DNA of 64,000 bases from Temnothorax longispinosus (Eukaryota; Arthropoda; Insecta; Hymenoptera; Formicidae): NCBI RefSeq assembly GCF_030848805.1, contig NC_092364.1, forward strand, positions 15,295,447 through 15,359,446. Direction: 5' to 3'. This document shows, piece by piece, positions 12,301-22,600 of this stretch; the first letter of the stretch is position 1; every line of letters begins with the position of its first letter. The notes under the pieces were generated by a model, which worked only from the letters and a program-made list of their open reading frames with translations, did not search any database and was not told the origin of the DNA. The position numbers and the translations under genes are program-made.

Positions 12301-12600
12301 TTATATACTTTATATGGCATAACGCGAAAATTAATGGAAACATCCCACAAATTGGCTTCTAATTGCATAAATAATTAAAAACTAATTCTTTTAGCAAAAT
12401 CGCATAGAACACAGCAATCAGATGGCAATCAACGCCCGTAATGTTCGCTACAATATTCACGAATACAAAGTGCACTTAGCAGAGCCAACGTAACCCTGTG
12501 ACGCATTTACGAGCGGAGCGTGAGGTTCAAAGAGTCGAGTTACAGAAATGCATTTAACCAGAAACGTAAGGGGAGGGAGAAGGCACAAATCGTAACGTTT
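9301..12600. other. Alternating AT-rich and CpG-rich non-coding DNA
   Basis: Positions 9300-9900 are mixed. Positions 9900-10660 are AT-rich, with a repeated AATAGTAATTT word near 10035-10070. Positions 10660-11640 are CpG-rich and contain four GGCGCGGCGCGG-type clusters between 11201 and 11463. Positions 11640-12600 are AT-rich again. Frames of up to 178 codons at 10607-11298 overlap each other in antisense, contain no domain and are not called. Confidence 0.5.
11380..11479. repeat. GC-rich cluster of GGCGCGGCGCGG motifs followed by a GAC repeat
   Basis: Three close copies of the motif lie at 11380-11398, 11421-11432 and 11449-11463, and a short (GAC)n run follows at about 11466-11479. A separate copy lies at 11201-11210. 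Confidence 0.8.
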
Positions 12601-15600
12601 TACACGACAATTTCAGGATTAGGTAGCACCTTGGGGTTTTAGAGCCCGTCCGAATGGCGGCGGTTTCGCCTCGCAATGGTCTACGTCCGACCTCGTCGCG
12701 TCGCGACGATAAAAGAGGAGAAGGCCACCGTTTATTACGTCTCCCCCGTCAGTCATTATCCTCGCAACTCCTCCACGATATTGCGCCGGAACGGAACGAC
12801 GCGACGGTGCCCGGACGGGGCGTAATCCGTGAATGCGGAGTAATCAGCGGCCGTTTGCGCGGCGGCATAATTGCCGGCCGCGTCTATTATGTGTCTCTGT
12901 ACGCGCGGCCGACTGAAAACTTGCAGAATGCATTTCTGAATGAATGCGAAATTGTCCAGGTCCGGCGAGAGCCCGTCGACACGATTCCAGCGATTCTCCG
13001 CGGGAAATTTCGCGGACGCTGATGGCATTCGTCTCCGTCTCTCGTGTGTCTCGTCTCGCGAATAAATTCGCGACGAGCGCAAACGTCGGAAGAAACGCGC
13101 GAGACGTTTTCGCGCGCGCGAAAAGCTTTCTCTTATTTTTATTTACCGTGAAGATCATTTACGGGACCTCGAAGAATTCCAAGGAAACTGTGCGCGCGTC
13201 TTGCTAGCGGAAATATTGTCTGGCGGGTCACTCTGTGATCTGAAGTCCACCGTCCGGTCTTTGTGTCCGAGGGCGCTTCAAAGTGTAAAATTAAAGTGAA
13301 TTCTTTGCTGTCTTCTCTAGCTTGGAACAAAGAAACAATTTTCGCACCCTGCCTCCGGCTTTCCTTTACGATGCTCAAGCGCCTCTCTCACGAGAGTCAC
13401 CGTGTGTCGTCAGACGAGCTACTGAAATATTACGACACAATATCGATCACGTACGCTGTGCGCCACGATAAAGGAAAACCCATTTTTCGCGAATTTCACG
13501 TATAAACTGTGGCGTATCGTATCTAATAGTTGTATCAATTTGACTTGCGCTCTATTATTAAACTACTTCCTCTTAATGGTAATACTAATGGCGTAACAAA
13601 ATAGGAAATGTGATTTTGTTAAGTACCAAAAAGTTTTTATTATTTATGCAACTCATACATTTAAATTTTTATATAGCATTTTTTAAGAAATCGCAGATGT
13701 ACTATTAGCCTCGTCTTTTATTCCTTTCATTGTTAATAAAACTAATTTTATTATTACTAAAACATGAGTAGAGTTCATAAAATCTTCACGGATGCTGCTC
13801 TCGCGCGCGCGCGCGGCTATTATATCGCTTGAGCGATATTAATCCTCTTATTTTTAAACTCCTCCTATTAAAAGACACGAAAGTTCTTTCTGAATTTAAG
13901 GTCAATTCTTATCAGTCGGAAATAAGAAACCTACTTTTTTAATGAACCTGCCAGATAATACTTCTACGTTGTTACGTTATTACGTTATTAATCTTGTTCG
14001 AAACACGATGACGCGGTTCTTATAAAAATCTTATTTTACATTTTATGGTCGTCCAAAGTTGAAAGCGATTTTCTTCAACCTCTATCGGGAGCTGGTTAAG
14101 GATCAAAGCACGTCCCCAATATTGAGTTCATTTTCCGAGACTATAAAGGCAAGCAGCATATCGATCTCTAGACCCCGTGACACATGCTATTTATCAATTT
14201 TACATTTCCTTTTTTTACCCTTCGCTACATGGCATTCTATGTTCTTTTTCTCGTGAATGCAATTAAGTAACGCATATGTATATACGCAATATCATATGCA
14301 TCGCATCTATGTACATAACTGAACATATATCATATACGGTAGTATTTTCATCGAACGTCATGACTATGTACCTCTCGGTCATTAATTAAACATGTTCTCT
14401 CTTCCGATTGCCGTTCATCTACTCTCTAAATTAATTTCGTCCGTCGATCTTTCGTAGACCCATCTGGGAAACTCGCTCTTGTTTGTACGGCACTTCTATC
14501 CGCCGCGATTCCATTCGTCCGTTATAAAACGTTGTTTACTTTGTACTCGACTCCGCTACAGAGCAAAGAAGCAATTCAGAAAGTAACATTTGAATACGGA
14601 TTTTACGTGGGGGAATCCTGACTCTCTGTGCGGTGCGCGGTCGCGGGCGCATCGCGTCGGAGAGAAATCGTCGGAGAAATTGTTCGAACCATCGCGCGCA
14701 TTTGACGCATATAATTACGAAATGCCGGGCGTGCATTTGCATAAGCTGCAAATTGGACATGGAAATTGCATGGTGTTTAGTCAACCGTTCATATATTCAA
14801 TCGCGCCGGGGCCGGGGCCGGCCAGCGCCAGCGCCGGCATTCGTTTATAAGCCAACCAACGTCGGTCAACAATCATACCCGAAAGTTCAAACACATGTGT
14901 AATGCTTCCGATGAGCGTTTGTAAAATTTATTTTCCCCGGAACCCGCACGACGACGCCACGCCGTCGAACAGGCACCTCTCATTAAACGCAACCCACATG
15001 CCGTCGAATATGCATATGCGCCGCATCAGACACGCATCGCTGCGCCGCGCCGCGCGGTAATTAGAGAAAATTAAATCTACGTACAAGCTCCGCGAAACTC
15101 TTGTATAAACCACGTCTTTTTTGGGGGGGTTGAAAAACGTTGAAACCAATTTTCGCCACGCGCAGATTGCGCGTCTGCCGAGCGTCTGATGCGTTTCCGC
15201 CGTCGCGTCGCACGCCGCACGCGTGCTCCCCATTCTTTATTGGCCCCGGGGCTTCATGAAGCTTTAATATTTTTTTACACCCCGCGCGCGTTTGTGTCAA
15301 AGGATATTTCACTGTAGTCGCCGGCAAATATTTATTGCGTATCCGCTTTTGCGCGGGGATAATTTCATAATGCATTACTCGTTGGGGGCTGCCGTGAAGC
15401 TCTTTGATGCAAGGCCGAAAGTAGGAGGAAATCCACTTGAAAAACTTTATACTTGGCTCCGCCGGCATCCGAAACTTGAGAAATCCTTCAGACAGCTCGC
15501 GGAAAACTCGAGAGAGGCGGCGAGAGGAGAGAGAGAGAGGACCGGTGTTGCATCGCGATCGATATCGCGATTCAACGCGTTCCCGCAGAGAGAGAGAAGT

Positions 15601-17001
15601 CCAGGTTGACGCCTAACTTCGTTTGCACAGATGAAAACAGTCAAAGCATCCGTCTCGAGATAAGGCGGGGAAATGAAGTTTACTTCTTTCACGCCTGAAG
15701 CCTCTTTTAAGTGTCCGGACGCGATCGCAGAAAAATGATCTGTTTCGTTCTCGCGCTCCGTAATATCGAAGGCGGGAGCGTTATTAGAAACCAGGGAGGG
15801 GGAGGGGAGTCGCGATTAATCAGACGTCATTAAAAAACTCCCCTTGTTATATAAAGAGATCTAAAATCATATCCCGACGCGAAATAATAATACACAAGTA
15901 TTCACTGGCATCGAAAGAGATAAAATTGCGTCGTTGGATAATCCCGTTAAAAGACTGTCTCGATCTCGTTACGGCATCTTCCTAATGAATTTTGCTTTAA
16001 TTCCCGTGTTCCTTAATTCGCGTACAGGGATCACCATCTGATCTTAATAGCCTGCCGATCGAATTTTAGTAGTTACACAAACACGCGCGTCGCTCGCAAA
16101 CGCTGTAATTTCTCTTCTGTTCCCTCTTACAAAGTCTTGCCCTCGCGAGAATGAAGAATACAGAATATATGATTGCTGTAAGACGTGTTTCACACAGCAG
16201 GCGGTCCTATTGACTAAGATCTTATTTACGGCGTCATCGAGCGATTTTTCAATCACGGATAAATGATTACAAGCGCGATAAAGGATGTAATAATTTTTAT
16301 CGATTTCTATCCCGCTTGTTCCGATCTTGCGCATCAATTTAACATTTCTCAACATTGTTTATCGACATGCCAGATAAGTATAGGTATCTCTTTAAGATAA
16401 AGCCGCTGCTATTAATACTAATTTACGAAATATGAATGGAATTGGATATAAATGCGTTTATACACTATCTTGTCGGAAATCAATGTCTATTTTTTCTCTA
16501 ATATATATATATATGTGCGTGTGCGTGTGCGTGTGTATAAAATCGCCACTTCGTCGGATTTAATTTGAGATTTTAGCTTTACTTATCTCCAGACTAACGG
16601 TCGAAATGCTATTTCCGAGTGAATCATCCGAAGAAATTAAGTCTTGTGAAAAGAAATTAACTTATCTAAATATAAAACATGACATTGACTACATCATAAA
16701 TTGAAATTAAAGAAATATAAAAATGTCTTTTATATTCCTCTGATCTCCTCATTAATTGTGAGGTGGGTGTATAAGCAAAGGGCGCGTGGGAGAGAGAGAT
16801 AAGATTAAAGAGATATATCGCTATTGTTTGACACATATTTGGCGCACTTGAAGCTGTAATTACACGATGTAATTACAGTGTATTGTATTTTGAATGCGGT
16901 TACAGACCGGAGCTCTCCGCAATCGCAATAACAGTCAATGCGAGGCGTATTTCATATTGCGTTCTCGACGTGCGGTGGCATACAACTAGCGGCCGCACCT
17001 T
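12601..17001. other. Non-coding blocks between 12.6 and 17.0 kb
   Basis: CpG-rich at 12640-13250 and 14560-15850, AT-rich at 13500-14560 and 15850-17000. Small structures include a (CG)n run at about 13801-13816, a hairpin ATATCGCT/AGCGATAT at 13822-13839, and a hairpin CTGTAATTAC/GTAATTACAG at 16854-16878. Another GC motif, CGCCGCGCCGCG, lies at 15042-15056. No exon is supported. Confidence 0.5.
16499..16538. repeat. Compound (AT)n-(GTGC)n microsatellite
   Basis: An AT run passes directly into GTGCGTGTGCGTGTGC and then GTGTGT. Confidence 0.9.
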
Positions 17002-17075
17002 GTCTAAATGAATTTGCATAGACGGTTGAACAGTCTGCGCCAAATTTGCAACTCGCTCGCTTTGATATTCGTTAG
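17002..17075 (+). repeat. Diverged direct repeat, copy A
   Basis: This copy begins GTCTAAATGAATTTGCATAG and ends near GATATTCGTTAG. It matches 17833-17910 in the same orientation at roughly 75 percent by eye, with one indel of about 6 bp in the middle. Blocks kept in both include CATAGACGG, TGAACA and TTGAT. No coding frame is conserved between the copies. Confidence 0.7.
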
Positions 17076-17116
17076 CCGTGTAGCTTTTACGTTAGGACAA
17101 ACGCCTCCAAAATTAT

Positions 17117-17349
17117 GTCACGGAGAAAAATTTATATTAAATATTACTATGGTGTCGCACTATTATAGCTGCGGACCATCGAGAAATTATAAGTTAAAAT
17201 ACTATGTTTATGGTCAAAATTACGTTATTTAATTGTTTTTAAAACAATGATTATAGTATTTTAACTTGAAATTCCTCGATGGTCCGCATGGTCCGCAGCT
17301 AGTGCGACACTATAGTAATATATTTATTATAAAATTGTCTCCGTGACAT
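17117..17349. mobile_element. Long hairpin (foldback) element, MITE-like
   Basis: The left arm runs from ATGTCACGGAG through GGTGTCGCACTA, GCTGCGGACCATCGAG and AAGTTAAAATACTAT. The right arm repeats the same words inverted, ending CTCCGTGACAT. Arms are about 90-100 bp, with small indels: the right arm holds an extra GGTCCGCAT, a local duplication. The centre at about 17207-17255 is AT-rich. The element encodes nothing. It lies between the two direct repeats at 17002 and 17833. Target-site duplications are not evident, so a palindromic duplication cannot be excluded. Confidence 0.72.
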
Positions 17350-17832
17350 TTCTAAAAAGAAAACCCACACAGATAGTGTTACCCCATTAGACGAAATATA
17401 TAATTCTAAAACAACAGATCATCCCCATGCTTACTCGATACTCGCTCCTCGATCAAAATAACTTGGAACGCGACTGCTTTATTATGCAATTACAAGCTGC
17501 AACTGTATCGATCACAGTATATAACTATATATATCGTACACAATTAGCTTCAAATGACGTGCGCGCCGTAATTAGGTGTCACGTTTAAGATTATTGTGCA
17601 CGATGAAGTTTCTAATTTATTAGCCTTAAATTGTTATTACGCAGTTGCACGCGGACGCGACGCGTTAACTATCTTCGTAGTTTTATTAACAGGGGAGGAG
17701 GACGGAGGAGGGAGTGTGGGCGGAAGCAAAGTCCTAGCCTAGTACCTAGTACTAACTCTCGCACCTCACGCGAAACTCACGCCCGGGTATTAAAGCGTGT
17801 GTACGGGCGACACAGGGATATCCGCGAACTTC

Positions 17833-17910
17833 GTCTAAATTAATTTTCATAGACGGCTGAACATCTCAATTTGTGCCGAATCTGCAAGTTGCCTCCCTTG
17901 ATGTCGCTAG
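17833..17910 (+). repeat. Diverged direct repeat, copy B
   Basis: Partner of 17002-17075. It begins GTCTAAATTAATTTTCATAG and continues with GACGGCTGAAC. The copies lie about 830 bp apart with the hairpin element between them. Confidence 0.7.
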
Positions 17911-19038
17911 TTCGAATAGATCGCGTCCGCGCGCCCGGACGGAACCGTTCCGGGGCCCCTCAAGTTCGGCCCTTTAATAACTCACCGGCAATATTACGGC
18001 TCGTCGAGCTTCGCGACACGTCGCAGATAAATTGCATCGTTTAGCGGACACGCACCCGCACATAAACCCTTTAATCCCCGGTAAGCAATCAGGTCCGGCC
18101 GGTGCAGCCCGGCCGCTCAACGATATTACAACGGTTGATCTTGCCGGCCATCGAAATTCCGCAAAGGCCGGCTAATCCGGGCTTCAAAGCGACGTTATGT
18201 TTGATAGCGCGCTTTAATGGGTTCGCGATAAGAGATATGCACGACCGAGCATCGCCGCTAACGACGCCCGTCTTTTTTTCGATCTCTTATTTCCCGCCAT
18301 AACGAAATGCGAAAGGATATTTACGGCTTTCATTATTGTCAAGCCGCTTAATAGTCAGATAAAAAATAGTCGGCACAATGTTGCACGATAAAAGTAGCAA
18401 CTGTAAAACTATTGTCCCGATAAATGAAAACATTTCATGTTTTTTCCCCAAGGAAACCATTCATTACTAATAAAAAATAATTTTTTTTATATCCACACAC
18501 AAAAGGATCATTTCATCAGTTTATAAAAACTAAAAGTGGAATTACACTTTCAAATTTTATTACAATCGACATTAAGTTCATATTATGAGAATGACATTAT
18601 GTCAGATGTATTCTTGTGATAGCGGGTAATGAAATTTTTATCGTCGAAATCGAGCGGAAGATGAATAGGCCCCGCCGATGGAATTCCATATTAATTCGGG
18701 TCGATTTCTCTTGCGAGCTCGCTTGTACGCTCGCTTGTCACATATTCGCGCTGAGCCAATATCAGTACTTATTAATAAGCGTCGACTCCTCGCCTACTCG
18801 CGGTGACTCCTTTGTACTCGAAAATGAGTTTCGGGACGAACGTCACTTCGTTTCCAACAGTGCCGGGGAGCACTGCGCCGCTTCCTATCCGCCACGCGCG
18901 CGTTTCGGTATTCTCTGCCTGGTGAATAATTTAAACGAAGGCGCGGGGGACAATCACGTCGCACCGTTCTGCCTCCGCGCAGCAGCGCGGCGAATCCTGC
19001 AGCGGAGCTGAAGCCGTCGAGATCCCGATAGATCCTGC

Positions 19039-19058
19039 CGCGCGCGCGCGCGCGCGCG
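19039..19058. repeat. (CG)10 run
   Basis: Twenty alternating C and G bases, a type of sequence able to adopt left-handed Z-DNA. Confidence 0.95.
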
Positions 19059-20022
19059 TTCGGGCTCTTTGACAAGATTAACCCTGTTTTCCGGCCAGGT
19101 TCAATCGTATCGGGGCACCAGCTGGTACGCGGCATCCCTTCATCGCCATTCTTTTCTAAATTTAAAGATGTTATCTGCATGCCGCTTCGCTCGATACGAC
19201 ACAAGCCGTCCTCGGAAACGGATGGAAAGCCATTTTATCGCATTACGAAACAAAAGTTACAGTCAGCCGGCGTAAGTTCCGCTTTTCCGGATAACTTTGA
19301 CTCGCTTATGTGCATCGCGATAAGCTCACGTCTATCGGAACGTATGTCGAGTATTTTAAATTGGGAACGGTCGCGTGAGTGACACGTGCTTATACTTCTT
19401 TTTAATACGTTTTTCCGGCATTCTGTTTTCTCTTTTTCTTTTTAAGACACAAATGCTTGAAAATTAATTCATGTTTGAGCACGTCGACTGATACGTAGAT
19501 AACGATAAAATTGTTAATACTAATCTGGGCGATTAAAGTTCAGTGCACATAAATTTACGAATAATCAAAAGATCGCTATGAATCAGCCTTTCAGTTTTTC
19601 TTATTACGAATAACGTTAGTACTTAGCGAATATTTTTCATAATTTTTAATGAAACTTTCTTGAGTATCGGTTTTCATGTCTCTAATAAAATATCTTCGAC
19701 TTAAAATAGCTAAAGCCGGCGTAGCTCAGCCGGTCTTCTTTCCGGAGGAAAACCGTTTGATCATCCTCCGGAATGCCCTCCTCCTCGCGCATCGCATCAT
19801 CGTTCAGACGTGCATTCAATGGCGTCGCGGAAATTCGTAGGTTTAGTGCCGAGACTTGCGGAAACTTGCGCACGACGTCTGAAACGGTCCCGTGATTCTC
19901 GTTATTTGACCTATGTCTGAGACGGCGTGTCTACGGTTTCTATTATAACGTCACGTTATACGGTCGATGTGGCAGGAACTTCGGGCAACCGTGCGCGTCT
20001 TTACGTTAATTACACGGAGTTT

Positions 20023-20052
20023 GTACGTGTATGTGTGTGTGTATGTGTGTGC
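20023..20052. repeat. Imperfect (GT)n microsatellite
   Basis: GT units interrupted by AC and AT, followed by GCGCAACGCG. A second, shorter GT run lies at about 20405-20426. Confidence 0.9.
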
Positions 20053-21095
20053 GCAACGCGCCGCGGATCCACCGTGTTTTGGGGAAGTCGAATCTCCAAG
20101 GCGCCGTGAGATCCCTCCGCTCTCTCTCTCTCGCAGCAGGGGTGAGATACATAAATCAAATTACCTTTGATCGTCAGTATAACACGGCGCTTACCGTCGC
20201 CGCGTCTAATTTATTGCGCTAAACGGCCGCGGGCGGCAATAAAGTGCGAGAGAAAGAGCAGCGGCGGGAAAGAGAATGCACCTTTGCCACGGCACCCGCA
20301 GCAACGTGCACAGCACGTTTAGTATGCGCGCACGAACTGGATAACAGGAGGGTAAATTTTATCCGGACGTGCGTCGCGCTCGGTCGCTCCGCGCTCGTTC
20401 GCGCGTGTATGTGTGTGTGTGTGTGTTGTCGTTTTACTTTTCCGGTTTCTGAATTGGCTTTAACTTTCAGTTGGTACAGCTGCCCGGCGGTAACGCGTGA
20501 ATATTCATCCGCGGAAGTATTTGATTGCGCGAGGGAAGTAACGTGTAGCAGCGCGGCTCGCGTAGGTACGCGCGGGCGCGTTTGCAGACCGCGGCGCTTC
20601 GCCGCGACGAACTAAGTCTCAGGTGTCGAACGAGTGTTCTCCAACTTCTCGGGCGCGTTCTCATCTCGTCCGGGAGCGGGAGGGGGGTAGGAGGGAGGAC
20701 TTTATTTTTTGCCCATTTCGAGTCGCAATTAAGGGGGCCTCTTTGAAGTTCCGACAATTCCGAATTCTAAATTTAAAATGAGAAACAATTTCTTCTCTCG
20801 GCGCGGCGGCGATTCGTCTCGGGGAGGACGGCGAATCGCAATAAGAAACAAGTAGACCAATTTAATTCAATGCTCCTCGAGACGCGACGCGAATGGTCGT
20901 GATTGCGAGAATTAGAGTACCCGGCATTAATCAGCCGTTAAATGCCGCCGGCGCGGCGCGGCGTCCACGCTCGCTCCGCCGGCGATTAAAAAAATCGCGA
21001 CGATTAATTAATTTCTTTCCCGTCAAATAGCCGCGATTGCGCCTGCGGCGCCTATCGTCATTTTGGTCTTCGGTTAATATTTTAACCTTCCGCCA

Positions 21096-21112
21096 CGCGC
21101 GCGCGCGCGCGC
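21096..21112. repeat. (CG)n run
   Basis: An uninterrupted CG alternation between CCA and ACCCCCC. Confidence 0.95.
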
Positions 21113-22116
21113 ACCCCCCGAGGATTAAAGCGACCAAGTGTTGCCTGATTAAATGTTTACAGTTGGTGTTAATGACCGCACCTGTTACCCCCCCTCGCTA
21201 TCGCATTGGCTATTTTATCAGAAATTTTATTGTCCCGCGCGCGCCATGCTTGCCACCTGTATTCGCGGTTGAATACCGCGATAGTATCGTACAGATTACA
21301 GCGACGCTAAACAGGGCAATTTTCGCGAATTGCGTCCGACAGCTCATGGCACCAGTGTGGCTGTCCCAGGTCCCAGTCGCTATCGCGCGACGAATTTTAG
21401 ACGCGTGATGGTTGCGCGCAATACGTTATCCCGGTGCAGCACAGGGGAGAAAAACGCCATCGCCATCTGCCACCGAACGATTATTATTTCCCAAATAAAT
21501 TAGCAGCCGCGTAGTAGTAAATCGTGCGAGCAACGCGACGCGACGCGACACGACGCGGTGGCCGGTTAGAGATAAATTATGCTGCCGATACGAGCGTCGT
21601 AAGCGATAAACATTAACCACCGCGCCGCTACGACTTGGCTCCACTCATAAATTATCTTAATTAATTGCGCCGCCACGGCGCAGATCCACCGGCGCGTTAT
21701 TTTGTAAGACGACGGTTCGACTGCCTGACTTGCCGGTTCCGCCTTTACACGTTTTCTCCGGTCTCCCCCCCCCCTTCTTATATCTGTCTTTTTCCTCCTC
21801 CGTTTACGCGACGTCTCTTTCAATACCGCCCGAGGAATTCTTCGAAAAATCCCGCCTTTAGAAACTCACATTGCAGGTAACGGTGTTTAAGACAAAGGAG
21901 GACATCGAATGTTCCCCGTAAAGTAAATTCCACGGATTTTATCGGCCGGTTCTCGGGACATTCCGAAACCGAGTAACTTCATTTCTCCAACTGCGCCTTC
22001 GATATCCTTCGATATTGAGCCGGGATTTACGAGCACGTATTAAATATCAAAAAAGTTCCGAAGTTTACGAAGACATGTGTATTTCGATTATTTATTGGAG
22101 GAATTTAGAAAGTTGA

Positions 22117-22133
22117 CGCGCGCGCGCGCGCGC
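22117..22133. repeat. (CG)n run
   Basis: A CG alternation followed by ACGCAT. Confidence 0.95.
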
Positions 22134-22600
22134 ACGCATATTTTAACGGTTCCTGTAAACGGCGTTACACAAGCCGATTCGATTCGTTCTCTCGAATTTT
22201 GTATGAGCAACGGGCAGCAACATTCAAATTATCACGATTTTCGGATTCGGCGCAAATATTTATCGGAGTTATCTGTTATACGCGGTTTTAACCGGCCGCT
22301 ATTCATAAATATTGTTACAACCGCCATTCTCCAACACACGAATTGCCACCATTAACGATTCAACGTCGGATTCTATTTATATACGGCGCTATATCGGCGC
22401 CATTACCGTCACGGGGCTTTAATCACGGTGCTCACCCCTGATTGCGGTTTATCGGGATTTCCGATAGCGCCGGTAAGCGCAACGCGGCGTAATTGCATGG
22501 ATTTCTTCGTCGCAATCTGCGCGTATTTATTCTTCTCTGGCGCGACCGATCGGAACAGCCACCCCGGTAATGAGCCATGCCCCCGTGGAAAATATGCGAC

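Larger units (their letters stand above)
17911..22600. other. CpG-rich non-coding block with purine-pyrimidine alternation
   Basis: Mostly GC-rich apart from AT-rich 18340-18620 and 19400-19690. Many frames of 60-136 codons overlap in antisense and contain simple-sequence residues; none shows a domain. Alternating CG runs are at 19039-19058, 21096-21112 and 22117-22133, GT runs at about 20023-20052 and 20405-20426, and a CGACG repeat at 21534-21557. A GGCGCGGCGCGGCG motif is at 20950-20963. Confidence 0.5.

Noticed and set aside
19713..19790. tRNA-like A box TAGCTCAGCCGG with a B-box-like GTTTGATCATCC downstream
   Set aside because: The acceptor, D and anticodon arms do not pair and no complementary 3' end exists, so this is not a tRNA gene.
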